Of a stretch of 16,931 nt of DNA, positions 1-8,215 are shown piece by piece (the stretch's first letter is position 1; the number at the start of each line of letters is the position of its first letter). Made by a program: the position numbers and the translations under genes. The stretch is from contig CAYGTK010000076.1 of the NCBI GenBank assembly GCA_964352775.1, forward strand, positions 1-16,931, written 5' to 3'. Below the pieces are notes generated by a model, which saw only the letters and a list, made by a program, of their open reading frames with translations, was not told the DNA's origin and searched no databases. This stretch comes from CAYGTK01 sp964352775 (GTDB taxonomy: Bacteria; Bacteroidota; Bacteroidia; Chitinophagales; CAIOSU01).

Positions 1-72
1 AAATCAAGCTAAAAAAATGCGCTGGGCTGCAAAGGCTTCGGCTGCGCTTTTTAGCAGGCCACCCTTTTTTTG

Positions 73-297
73 CTATTTCTTTCGTTTTGGAACAGGGTCG
101 GGGCCATGTGTTCCCCAGGGGTGGCAGCGCCCGATGCGCTTAGCACCAAGCCAAATCCCTTTCAACACTCCCCATTCTTCAATAGCCTCAATGGTATATT
201 GAGAACAAGTAGGCAAATGTCTACAGTTCTGTCCCAACCAAGGTGATAGTATCAACTGATACGCTCGTATAGGTAATATGAAAATTCGCTTGAGCAT
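73..297 (-). CDS. yidD: Membrane protein insertion efficiency factor YidD
   Basis: This is a 74-residue protein of the YidD family, a small peripheral inner-membrane factor that assists YidC-dependent insertion of membrane proteins. The family signature is read directly: an N-terminal amphipathic hydrophobic stretch (residues 1-20) ending in the SPWLG motif, three conserved cysteines (Cys25, Cys31, Cys58), the PTCSQY motif at 29-34, GIWLGAKRI at 47-55, and a C-terminal HGPDPVP motif. The length is normal for the family. YidD often lies beside rnpA and yidC; here it stands alone and diverges from trhO. The ATG at 297 is four bases downstream of a TAnnTTTG element (302-309), so the mRNA may be leaderless. 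The identification is secure from motif content. Confidence 0.95.
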   Translation of the reverse strand: MLKRIFILPIRAYQLILSPWLGQNCRHLPTCSQYTIEAIEEWGVLKGIWLGAKRIGRCHPWGTHGPDPVPKRKK

Positions 298-301
298 GGT
301 G

Positions 302-309
302 CAAATTTA
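302..309 (-). promoter_or_regulatory. Putative -7 promoter element (TAAATTTG) of yidD
   Basis: Read on the minus strand, this is an exact match to the Bacteroidota TAnnTTTG element. It ends only four bases before the yidD ATG, so transcription would begin at or very near the start codon. No clear TTG -33 element is seen upstream, which lowers confidence. Confidence 0.45.
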
Positions 310-364
310 GCTAAAGTGAATGGCCTTAGCAGGCTAACGCGATAAGGGTATAATTTTCTGCTAC

Positions 365-395
365 TTGAAAGCCTTCTACATTACAAGTATCTTTG
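365..395 (+). promoter_or_regulatory. Promoter of trhO (TTG, 20-base spacer, TATCTTTG)
   Basis: A TTG at 365-367 and a perfect TAnnTTTG element (TATCTTTG) at 388-395 are separated by 20 bases, within the spacing described for Flavobacterium sigma-A promoters. Transcription would start near 400-403, giving a leader of about 15 bases to the ATG at 417. It also argues against the in-frame TTG at 393 as the start codon, because that TTG is part of the promoter. Confidence 0.6.
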
Positions 396-416
396 CGGTG
401 TTTAAGTTCTATAGTC

Positions 417-1460
417 ATGGGTGTATTGCATAACAAGGTTAATAAATGGGAATTGCGGGAGAAGCTAATGGCCGAACCTTTTAAGCGGATAACCTTATCC
501 TTCTATTGTTATCACCAACTATCCGATCCGAAGGCATTTCGGGATGAGTTGTATATCATGTGGGATGCTATGAATGTATTCGGAAGGGTACATGTAGCCA
601 AAGAAGGTATCAATGCACAGATCTCTGTTCCAGAAGATGATTTTGAAAGATTTAAAACCGAGCTATATACCATTGATTGGTTAAACAAATGCCGATTGAA
701 TATTGCTGTGGATGATGATGGAAAATCCTTTTTCAAGTTAAAGATAAAGGTGCGCGATAAGATATTGGCAGACGGATTGACTGATGAGACGTTTGACGTG
801 ACCGATAAAGGAACACACCTTAATGCTCCGCAATTCAATGAGTTGATAGAGAAGGGGGATACCGTATTGATAGATATGCGGAATCATTACGAGACAGAAG
901 TTGGCCATTTTAAAGGAGCTGTTTGTCCTGATGTAGATACTTTTCGTGATTCGCTTCCTGTAATTGAAGAGGATGTGCTGAAAGGTAATGAAGAGAAGCA
1001 TATTGTGATGTACTGCACGGGTGGTATCCGTTGTGAAAAGGCCAGTGCATGGTTTAAGCACAAGGGTTACGAGAAAGTATACCAGCTAGATGGTGGTATC
1101 ATTAACTACGCTAACCAGATAAAAGAGGCCGGACTGGAGAATAAATTCGTGGGAAAAAATTTCGTGTTTGATGAGCGAATGGGCGAGCGTATTTCTGAGG
1201 AAATCATCAGCCACTGTCACCAATGCGGAAAACCTTGCGATACGCATACTGATTGTGCTAACAATATATGCCATATCCTATTCATTCAGTGTGAGGAATG
1301 CGCTAAAGAATTTGACGGGTGTTGTTCTGAGGAATGTACTGAAATATTGGCTTTGCCGAAGGAGGAGCAAGAAAAGTTGCGCAAAGGGATGCCCGCTGGT
1401 AGCAGAGTATACAAAAAGGGTAGGTTACGCCCTACACTCGGAGACCTTAAGACTTCTTAG
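417..1460 (+). CDS. trhO: tRNA uridine(34) hydroxylase TrhO (rhodanese-related, YceA family)
   Basis: This 347-residue protein belongs to the TrhO/YceA family, cytoplasmic enzymes that hydroxylate uridine 34 of certain tRNAs to 5-hydroxyuridine in an oxygen-dependent reaction. An N-terminal ferredoxin-like domain occupies roughly residues 18-115 (with HVAKEGINAQIS). A rhodanese domain follows at about 135-235, with the active-site loop CTGGIRCEKAS beginning at Cys200 and the DGGI motif after it. The C-terminal region is cysteine-rich (CHQCGKPC and further Cys up to CCSEEC), as in the family's Rhodanese_C region. The ATG at 417 is preferred over upstream starts because the family's opening (hydrophobic residues, then HNKVNK and EPFKRITLSFY) begins there and a TATCTTTG promoter lies just upstream. 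Its 3' end overlaps the convergent barrel gene by 14 bp. Confidence 0.93.
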   Translation: MGVLHNKVNKWELREKLMAEPFKRITLSFYCYHQLSDPKAFRDELYIMWDAMNVFGRVHVAKEGINAQISVPEDDFERFKTELYTIDWLNKCRLNIAVDDDGKSFFKLKIKVRDKILADGLTDETFDVTDKGTHLNAPQFNELIEKGDTVLIDMRNHYETEVGHFKGAVCPDVDTFRDSLPVIEEDVLKGNEEKHIVMYCTGGIRCEKASAWFKHKGYEKVYQLDGGIINYANQIKEAGLENKFVGKNFVFDERMGERISEEIISHCHQCGKPCDTHTDCANNICHILFIQCEECAKEFDGCCSEECTEILALPKEEQEKLRKGMPAGSRVYKKGRLRPTLGDLKTS

Positions 1461-2322
1461 GTTGCTGCCAATCGTAGTAGAAACCAGCGCTAATGGAAGG
1501 GGTTCTAGCTACCAATGCTGTAATTGCCCCACCGCCAATTGATGCATTAACTCCCCATCGGCCAGATTTGATCGGTACTGCCATTTTGATTGTCCAAGCA
1601 ATGTACTCTTGATCATTTAAGTACAAACCTGTTTGAGCGTTATTAGTGATTAAATCATTTCTGCTACCGTTTTCTAAAGATTCTCTCCAAATAATGAGTA
1701 GGGCAAGCCACACTTTGTCTTTTACTTTGTAGCCACCCTCAAGGTTTATCCTTATTTCACCGCTGTAATCATTGGTACGGTAGGCATAGCCAGCATCTCC
1801 TTGAAGATAAGCTCTTGAAGAAAAGGAACCTCCCATATACACTATGGGGTAAATGGTAAAAGCATCGTAGCCTAGCCGCAAGCCTTTTGACCTATCGTAT
1901 GGGCCAGTTGGGAAGGCTGTTCTTAGTCCGGCAGTAATAAGGAATTTCTTTTGGAAGAATTTGTATTTAAATTCCAACTCGGTATTTCCTACCCCGAATT
2001 GCGAGCTTGCGGGAAGTGTTCTAATGAAATCGCCATCTTGAGTTGAAGAACTCGTTCTGACTAAGCGAAACGGTAGGTTTCCGACTACAGTCAGTTCATC
2101 CGTAATTCCATATTCCACATAAGCTTGGAAATGAAGCTCGGTAACGCGCCTATTCAAACTTATCTGTGAGCGACCTGCAGTACTTGAATAACCGCTGTAA
2201 ACAATGGGAGTAGTGCTGAAAATGAATATGCCCTTATTCTTCCAAGGAGTCCATGGCCCTCCCGCCAATACAAATTGACTGGAACAGATAAGCAGGAGTA
2301 ATAATAGAGTTAATCGGTACAT
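1447..2322 (-). CDS. Probable outer-membrane beta-barrel protein of unknown function
   Basis: The product is a 291-residue secreted protein when read from the ATG at 2322; an ATG 15 bases upstream (2337) would add MEEYR before the signal peptide and is less convincing. A clear signal peptide (YRLTLLLLLLICSS, then a likely cleavage after VLA) is followed by alternating polar and hydrophobic strands rich in Gly, Tyr and Phe (for example LEFKYKFF, FLITAGLRTAFPTGP, GWGV-type turns). The protein ends in an aromatic strand (SAGFYYDW), consistent with an outer-membrane barrel or transporter-like fold. The phrase TAGLRTAFPTGPYD resembles porin-like proteins of the 'MetA-pathway of phenol degradation, putative transporter' type, but I cannot assign a substrate. 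No promoter or terminator was recognised; its last 14 bases overlap trhO. Confidence 0.75.
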   Translation of the reverse strand: MYRLTLLLLLLICSSQFVLAGGPWTPWKNKGIFIFSTTPIVYSGYSSTAGRSQISLNRRVTELHFQAYVEYGITDELTVVGNLPFRLVRTSSSTQDGDFIRTLPASSQFGVGNTELEFKYKFFQKKFLITAGLRTAFPTGPYDRSKGLRLGYDAFTIYPIVYMGGSFSSRAYLQGDAGYAYRTNDYSGEIRINLEGGYKVKDKVWLALLIIWRESLENGSRNDLITNNAQTGLYLNDQEYIAWTIKMAVPIKSGRWGVNASIGGGAITALVARTPSISAGFYYDWQQPKKS

Positions 2323-2434
2323 ACGGTATTCTTCCAAGAGGTTTGTTTCAGTTTGGTGATGATGCTTCTCTGTAGCTTATCTCATCACCTGCCAGTGTTT
2401 TAGTGGCTTCGTTTTAATAAACGGGCAAAGGCAG

Positions 2435-2442
2435 TATCTTTG
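2435..2442 (+). promoter_or_regulatory. -7 promoter element (TATCTTTG) of the methyltransferase gene
   Basis: This is an exact TAnnTTTG match, identical to the element in front of trhO, 27 bases before the ATG at 2470. No TTG stands at the ideal -33 distance; a TTTT run at 2412-2415 is the nearest candidate. Confidence 0.5.
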
Positions 2443-2469
2443 CTATTACAGTAATGTACGATAAATAGC

Positions 2470-3231
2470 ATGGCTAATACGCAGACCGAAGATAAGATTG
2501 TGAATGGAATGGATTGGGGTAAAGGCGAGTTCTCGCTTCGCGACCTTAATAACTATCGCGACTATCAATATGACCTTATTGGTGAACATATTGGTAAGTC
2601 GGTTTTTGAAGTAGGTACTGGCGACCGTGCATTTACCGAGCAAATTGTAAAACATCGCCCTGATTTAGATAGATTATTTTCTATTGAGCCCTCAACCGTT
2701 CTTTGGGAAATGGGACAGAAGCGTGATTACTTTCCAGACTTTGTAGAGTTTGGCAACCTGAATTTGTTTGATGTTACTCCTGAACAGATTGGTAAATTCG
2801 ATACTGCAGTATTTATTCACGTGCTGGAACATATTGAGCAGGATAGAGCCGCTTTAGACCATACCCATTCGTTTTTAGAAGATGGCGGTAAGGTGTTGAT
2901 AGAAGTACCTGCACTACCTTTTCTATATTCTGGGCATGATGAGATGTTAGGTCACTTCCGCCGCTATACAAAAAAGATGTTGAGGGATATAGTAGACCCA
3001 AATAAGTATAACATCAAGAAGCTTTGGTATCAAGATCCTATTGGGGTGTTTGGTTCGTATTACTTTTTCAAGCTGAAGAAGATAAAACTGAAGAGTGATG
3101 ACGGCCGTGATCTAGCGAAAAATCAAGGTGGTATTTACGATAAGTATATCATTCCGTTTGAGAAAAAGATGGAGAAGTATATCACCTTCCCATTTGGGCT
3201 AAGCGTAAGCGCTGTGCTAGAAAAGAAATAG
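2470..3231 (+). CDS. Class I SAM-dependent methyltransferase
   Basis: This 253-residue cytoplasmic protein carries the Rossmann-fold methyltransferase motifs. Motif I (VFEVGTGDR, residues 45-53) is the glycine-rich SAM-binding loop. An acidic residue at the end of strand 2 (FSIEPS) would bind the ribose. The strand 4 region contains FIHVLEHIEQD (about 115-125), and the post-motif GGKVLIEVPA is followed by a GHFRRYT segment (about 161-167). The SGHDE...GHFRRYTKKML arrangement is common in methyltransferases encoded beside glycosyltransferases, suggesting a glycan, lipid or other small-molecule substrate; this is inference, since no glycan gene lies in the window. It has its own promoter and runs toward the protease gene. 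Its stop codon is part of the terminator stem at 3229-3254. Confidence 0.85.
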   Translation: MANTQTEDKIVNGMDWGKGEFSLRDLNNYRDYQYDLIGEHIGKSVFEVGTGDRAFTEQIVKHRPDLDRLFSIEPSTVLWEMGQKRDYFPDFVEFGNLNLFDVTPEQIGKFDTAVFIHVLEHIEQDRAALDHTHSFLEDGGKVLIEVPALPFLYSGHDEMLGHFRRYTKKMLRDIVDPNKYNIKKLWYQDPIGVFGSYYFFKLKKIKLKSDDGRDLAKNQGGIYDKYIIPFEKKMEKYITFPFGLSVSAVLEKK

Positions 3232-3254
3232 CCCATCCCGCTAAGGATAGGCTA
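3229..3254 (-). terminator. Rho-independent terminator of the protease operon (possibly bidirectional)
   Basis: Arms TAGCCCATCC (3229-3238) and GGATAGGCTA (3245-3254) flank a six-base loop. In minus-strand RNA the only mismatch becomes a U-G wobble, giving a continuous 10-bp stem followed by a T-rich run (TTTCTTTTC). In plus-strand RNA there is a C/A mismatch, but the tail is also T-rich (3255-3271). It therefore suits the protease mRNA best and may also end the methyltransferase mRNA, whose stop codon is in the stem. Confidence 0.7.
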
Positions 3255-3282
3255 TTCTATCTTATTTCTTTGTGAGTTTCTT

Positions 3283-6200
3283 CTATTGTACTACTACCCG
3301 AGCGTGGCGTTTTCTTACACCATCATCCCAAACTAGGATGTAAGCGCCCGCCGCTATCTGCTCTACATTTAGCTCGCCTTTTACTTGATTTACCTCTTTA
3401 CTTATAACGGCTTTTCCTGTTAGGTCAAACAGTGTTATCGTTCCTTTAGCATCGCTATTGGTCAACTCAAAGTAAAGTACATCTTCTGTTGGTATTGGGT
3501 AAACGCTTAATCCATTATAAAATACGGTTGCAACCGAGCTTGGTATGGTAGTGGTATCGATTATACTATCCACCTCAGAAGGGATTACTTCGATTTTGCT
3601 GATAGCGGTATCTGTTCCACAATTGTTGCTTACTATCTGGAAAATGGTAAACGTACCTGTGTCTTGATAAATATAATCTACTGTAACGTCGTTTTGAATG
3701 GTGGTTCCATCGCCCAATTGCCAAGTGATTTGGCTAGCATTTGATGAACCATCAGTTAAATTAATGGTGTCATTTTGCTGATTCAGGGTGTAGTTGGCAG
3801 TAGGGGTAGGGTCTATCGTAATTCCATCTGAGAAGTTATCGGTAATAGCACCATTGGTGATGCTAAGGTTAACCATAGCATTACCTGCTTGGATATAGGT
3901 AACCTGGTGCGGCCCTTGTCCCGTTGCGGTGGCAGGGTTGGCGTTGTTACCAAAATCCCAATCGTATGCTGATATAGGGCCTTGCGAGTTATCGCTAAAG
4001 GTGACCATGTCGCCCACACAAATGGTATTGCTTGATGAATTGAACCCAGCAGCTATAACCACCTGCCCGTTGATGTTAATGTTATCAAGGAAAACATTGT
4101 TTCCCCAATCGTTAACGCCTACAAAACGGATAACAACGGTGTTGCCAGTATAGTTAGTCAAGTTAATTACTTCTTCTCTCCAGTCGCTTGCCGCCTGTGG
4201 ATTCCAAGAGCTTGTAGCTAGAGCTGTGGTCCCAAATAAGGCACCTCGCTTATCATACAACTGGTTATAAGTTGCTCCACAATCTGTAGAAATCTCCACT
4301 ATTAACCCATCATTAAAGTTGGAAGAATATGGAGCGTGTGCTACATCAAAAGAAAGCTCAACAGATGAAAGACCACCAGCTATTTCTATTGGCGGAGTTA
4401 TTAGGCCGTCTCGCTGTCCACGGTCGTTGTAGTTGTAGCAGTTGTAGTATTGTACGGTAGTTGTATTACCATTGCTACCAGTTACATTGCCAGCTGTTTG
4501 CCAAGTAATGTTTCCATCTGGATTTTCAAGCTCCCAATCAGATGTTGCAAGGGTAAATGTTTCAAAATCTTGAGCAAAAGGAAAACCTTGTATGGTTCTT
4601 ACCCCTACATAATTTATCTTCGTTTCTGTATCGCTACCATTAGCATTACTAGCGGTTAAGGTAATGGTATACTGCACATCATCCTGAAATATTACTTGCG
4701 GAGATGCAGAATTGGCGTTTGTACCATTTACAAAGGTGAAGCTTGATGGAGTAATAGCCCAATCATAGGAACTTGCCCCAAGGCTTAAGTCACTCAATTC
4801 TACCACTTCGCCTAAGCAAACAGAGGTGTTGTTCGCTTCAAAATCAGTAACAGGTGCTTGTCCGAAGTTTTTAATGCTAATGTCATCTAGGGCAACATCA
4901 CTTTCAATTCCGTCGCCTGTTATTCCTCTAAAGCGTACACTTACTGTTTGCCCTAGGTAAGCTTGAAGTGATGCTACACCTTCATTCCAATTACCACCTT
5001 GGTCGCCAGAAATTACGGGGATAACATCTAAATTCCATGTAGTACCATCAAATACGTCTACGTGAAGCTCACCCATATCATCACCTTCCATATGATACCA
5101 GAACTCTACAACTGGGTTAGCTGTTGCTGGAATAGCTACACATGGTGTTATCAATATGGCTTCTTTAAAGTAGCAGCTACTTGATGCTTCTAGATAAATG
5201 TATTGACCTGAGGTAGTTCCTGTAGTATGGTCTACATCAGGACCAGTACCGTTACTAAAAGTGCCATCAGAATCTATTCTCCAATCAATATCATCCGAGA
5301 AAATATTGGTAGCATTTATCCATCCACCAGGTATTGGGCAAACGGTTGCCTCGCAATCTGCTGAAGTATTACAATCATTGTAAGTGTCAAACGATTCTAT
5401 GAATGGCAGGTTATAAGTTGGTGTGTTCTGTACTTCTACAGGTACGCTTAAGGTGTCGTTAAATGGTGTGGTGTCATTTACTTCTACTACCCATGCTTTG
5501 AATTGGTAAATGCCTGGTGTAGATAAGTTAATGGTAGAAGTGAGGGTGAACTGATCGTTGGTACTAGCACCCAAGGCAGCTGCCGAGATACTTTCACTTT
5601 GTATTGTACCACCATCTACCCGATAATATAAAGTGAAATCATTCACGGTTTGCAAACCTTCGTTAGAAACGGTAAGGATTACTGGTGTGGCTGAACTATT
5701 GTAGCAACCTTGAATTAATGCTACAGGCGACAAAATATTCGCCAATTCTAAATCATAATCTTGCGGGCAATTACCTAATCCTGGTGTTTTATTAGTGGCA
5801 TATGCTCTTCTGCCAATAATGCCATCTTGCAAATTGCTGGCACTTACGGATACCCAATAATCGTCAATAGGGTTGATACCCGTTACAGTGTATGATGTTG
5901 CTGAAGTATTTCCTACCACATCCATATACTTATTGCCAAGTAGATGAACGGTGTAATCATCGGCACCAGTCACAGCATCCCATGTTATGGTAAAGCTTGA
6001 TGGGCAAGCGGCCACTACGGTAATGTTATCTGGAGTTGGCATTATATTAAAAGAAGAATTGCTTATTGCACTAACTGTACCATCTACAATTCTTACGAGG
6101 CCACCTCCTGTTAAGGTGTTTGGTACTGTCCAGTCGTAGGTCAATTCATCGCTACGGGTAACATTATTTGCAATAGAGGCCCAACTGCCACCATTATCTG

Positions 6201-8205
6201 TAGATAATTGGATATCGAAAGAAGCTGCTTTATCGTATGCATCCCAACGGATTTTTACTTCCTCTCCCGGAATGAAGCTTTCACCACCATAGGGATGAAC
6301 TACCAATATTTCATCTTGAATGAACTGATAAACGATGTAATACTTTTGTGGTCCGAAAGGAACGGCAGCTCCTGATACGGAAACTGTATAGTTTCCAGGT
6401 ATTGGGCTTTCAATGGTTACCTGCTCCATGTTGTTGAGATTGTCTGAGCCTCTAGTGGCTGGCAAATCTAACAGTGCTGGGTCTGGTGTAGGATCAAGTA
6501 CCCAAGGCAAATAAGCATTCGATTGCGGGTCGGTTATTTGCAGGTCAAGATTGTTAACCAATGCAAAGCTTGCATTAGCTCCAGCTGCGGGGTCTAACCA
6601 ATAAAGCATTACGCGGAGTTGCGCTGTACCAGCTGGTACATTAATAGATGCTGTAGTATTTGCACCCTGATCTACTGTATTGCTCCAATAAGTATTCTCT
6701 TCTAATACACGCACAGCACGATAAGCATTCACGCGGCCATAACCGAATAGAAAGTCGGGTCCTAGGTTACCTCTGTCTTCTGCGGTGTTTAGCAAGCAAG
6801 CTTTTATTAGTGCTGATTCTGGGTCACTCCCACCATTTAATTCACGATAGGCATGATATAACTGTGTGCTAAGGCCTGCAATACCTGGTGCTGCAGCTGA
6901 AGTACCACCTCCAGCTCTATAATCATTCGGGTCTCTGGTAGAAATCTGTCCAGCACCATTACTGGCAATATCTGGCTTTATACGTCCATCGTGAGCTGGT
7001 CCTCGACTGCTTGAGTTCTGTAGGTTACCGTCATTGTCTAAGTTGGCAACTGCCAGTACGTTTTTACCAATTTTGATACCACCAGTAACATTTCCCCAGC
7101 CACTTCCAGCTCCGTAACCACAGTCGCTAGTGCCAGCATTTCCTGCTGAAAAAACGTGTAGTAAACCAGGCATTTGGTTTGCTTGGTCGTCAGCAGTATT
7201 AGCAAATGAGGTGTATCCCGCATTGCAGCCATTGCTGTATGAAGTATTAGTTACCATCACACCCAAAGTTGGGTGGTCTACTGGAGCATCGTCTATCACA
7301 TCCCACACATCATACATATGCCCAAAAGCACCTGCGGCCATTCCGCGTGCTGTAGGGTCAATATTACCTGCGCCCATAAATATTCCAGCTACCATATCAC
7401 CGTGCGTTCCTCTATCAGAAGGTACACGCGAAACGTCTATTCTGCCTTGAAAATCTACGTGTGGACCAACAAGCCCATCATCACCTACACCTATAGAAAC
7501 TCCTGTGCCATCATATTCACGAAGCATTGGGTTACCTGTGTCAAGTATGTTACCGCGGTGCAAGGCTTTACCGGGTCTGTCTTCCGGGGTAGGTTCTGGA
7601 GCTATTGGTTCTACATGGGCCACTAGCGAGGCATTTGCTAGTTTACCTAGCAATGTTTCTTCTACTTCTACATAGTAAATGTTGGAGTAAGCATACTCAT
7701 CGTAGATAGAAGCTCCTGTACTTAGTATTTGTGTTCTAGCAGATTCTGCATCAGCATCTTTATGGTAACGAACTATCAATTTCAGTTTCGAACCCGAACG
7801 GACATAGTTCGGCACATCGCCACTCCATAGTTTTATCGATGCTTTGTGCTTTGTATCTATCCCAATAATTCCGTCTGCCTGATAGTTGGAAAGTATACTG
7901 AGGTCTACGTTTGTGTTGATGCTAACTAAGTAGGTGTTATTCGGAATATATTCCAAAAAATGAACCCCCATTTGCTCCATGTTAGCTCGTTGTGCAGCAT
8001 TAGGTAAGGTATTGAAGTGAAGGAAGGTGTATGTCCTTCCTTTCCATGTGTTTCTTTTGTCGTTCAGCTGACCTTCTAAAGGTAGTGCTGCGTCGGTTAG
8101 TGAGGTTATTCCGCTGTTAAAATAGATTACATCGGGTCGGTCACTCTTCTGGCCAAAAAGAGTGGTGGATACTGCTAATAGCAGTATGTACATTATATTA
8201 CGCAT
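3283..8205 (-). CDS. Secreted multidomain subtilisin-like (S8) protease with T9SS type A sorting domain
   Basis: This 1640-residue protein is a predicted cell-surface or secreted serine endopeptidase. A signal peptide occupies residues 1-19. Residues 20-220 look like a propeptide. The S8 catalytic domain (about 225-500) shows Asp242 in a DDG motif, His268 in GTHGDM, oxyanion Asn356 in SAGN, and Ser436 in GTSAAAP. A beta-sandwich follows (about 505-640), then an Ig-like module, a fibronectin III-like domain (about 722-805), a CARDB-like domain (about 819-930), a MAM-like jelly roll (about 934-1116) and a PKD-like domain. A second jelly roll (about 1206-1381), two more PKD-like regions, and a type A sorting domain starting near VYPIPTED (about 1566) and ending in ARVVVQ complete the chain. 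The type A domain predicts export through T9SS with removal by PorU. The gene starts 10 bp after the upstream membrane protein gene, so the two are probably co-transcribed. The substrate is unknown. Confidence 0.93.
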   Translation of the reverse strand: MRNIMYILLLAVSTTLFGQKSDRPDVIYFNSGITSLTDAALPLEGQLNDKRNTWKGRTYTFLHFNTLPNAAQRANMEQMGVHFLEYIPNNTYLVSINTNVDLSILSNYQADGIIGIDTKHKASIKLWSGDVPNYVRSGSKLKLIVRYHKDADAESARTQILSTGASIYDEYAYSNIYYVEVEETLLGKLANASLVAHVEPIAPEPTPEDRPGKALHRGNILDTGNPMLREYDGTGVSIGVGDDGLVGPHVDFQGRIDVSRVPSDRGTHGDMVAGIFMGAGNIDPTARGMAAGAFGHMYDVWDVIDDAPVDHPTLGVMVTNTSYSNGCNAGYTSFANTADDQANQMPGLLHVFSAGNAGTSDCGYGAGSGWGNVTGGIKIGKNVLAVANLDNDGNLQNSSSRGPAHDGRIKPDIASNGAGQISTRDPNDYRAGGGTSAAAPGIAGLSTQLYHAYRELNGGSDPESALIKACLLNTAEDRGNLGPDFLFGYGRVNAYRAVRVLEENTYWSNTVDQGANTTASINVPAGTAQLRVMLYWLDPAAGANASFALVNNLDLQITDPQSNAYLPWVLDPTPDPALLDLPATRGSDNLNNMEQVTIESPIPGNYTVSVSGAAVPFGPQKYYIVYQFIQDEILVVHPYGGESFIPGEEVKIRWDAYDKAASFDIQLSTDNGGSWASIANNVTRSDELTYDWTVPNTLTGGGLVRIVDGTVSAISNSSFNIMPTPDNITVVAACPSSFTITWDAVTGADDYTVHLLGNKYMDVVGNTSATSYTVTGINPIDDYWVSVSASNLQDGIIGRRAYATNKTPGLGNCPQDYDLELANILSPVALIQGCYNSSATPVILTVSNEGLQTVNDFTLYYRVDGGTIQSESISAAALGASTNDQFTLTSTINLSTPGIYQFKAWVVEVNDTTPFNDTLSVPVEVQNTPTYNLPFIESFDTYNDCNTSADCEATVCPIPGGWINATNIFSDDIDWRIDSDGTFSNGTGPDVDHTTGTTSGQYIYLEASSSCYFKEAILITPCVAIPATANPVVEFWYHMEGDDMGELHVDVFDGTTWNLDVIPVISGDQGGNWNEGVASLQAYLGQTVSVRFRGITGDGIESDVALDDISIKNFGQAPVTDFEANNTSVCLGEVVELSDLSLGASSYDWAITPSSFTFVNGTNANSASPQVIFQDDVQYTITLTASNANGSDTETKINYVGVRTIQGFPFAQDFETFTLATSDWELENPDGNITWQTAGNVTGSNGNTTTVQYYNCYNYNDRGQRDGLITPPIEIAGGLSSVELSFDVAHAPYSSNFNDGLIVEISTDCGATYNQLYDKRGALFGTTALATSSWNPQAASDWREEVINLTNYTGNTVVIRFVGVNDWGNNVFLDNININGQVVIAAGFNSSSNTICVGDMVTFSDNSQGPISAYDWDFGNNANPATATGQGPHQVTYIQAGNAMVNLSITNGAITDNFSDGITIDPTPTANYTLNQQNDTINLTDGSSNASQITWQLGDGTTIQNDVTVDYIYQDTGTFTIFQIVSNNCGTDTAISKIEVIPSEVDSIIDTTTIPSSVATVFYNGLSVYPIPTEDVLYFELTNSDAKGTITLFDLTGKAVISKEVNQVKGELNVEQIAAGAYILVWDDGVRKRHARVVVQ

Positions 8206-8215
8206 AGTAGTAGTG

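Noticed and set aside
1..72. Terminator in the T-rich stretch downstream of yidD
   Set aside because: GCGC and GGCTGC copies are mostly direct repeats; the best stem has only about four pairs.
393..416. Upstream TTG start for trhO
   Set aside because: The TTG is part of the TATCTTTG promoter element, and the family's N-terminus matches the ATG at 417.
3283..3600. PEP-CTERM or LPXTG-type sorting signal at the protease C-terminus
   Set aside because: The end is a T9SS type A beta-sandwich with no hydrophobic membrane segment or terminal basic cluster.
3813..4153. Open frames of about 70 codons inside the protease gene
   Set aside because: They are alternative frames of a long, well-supported coding sequence and contain no known domain.
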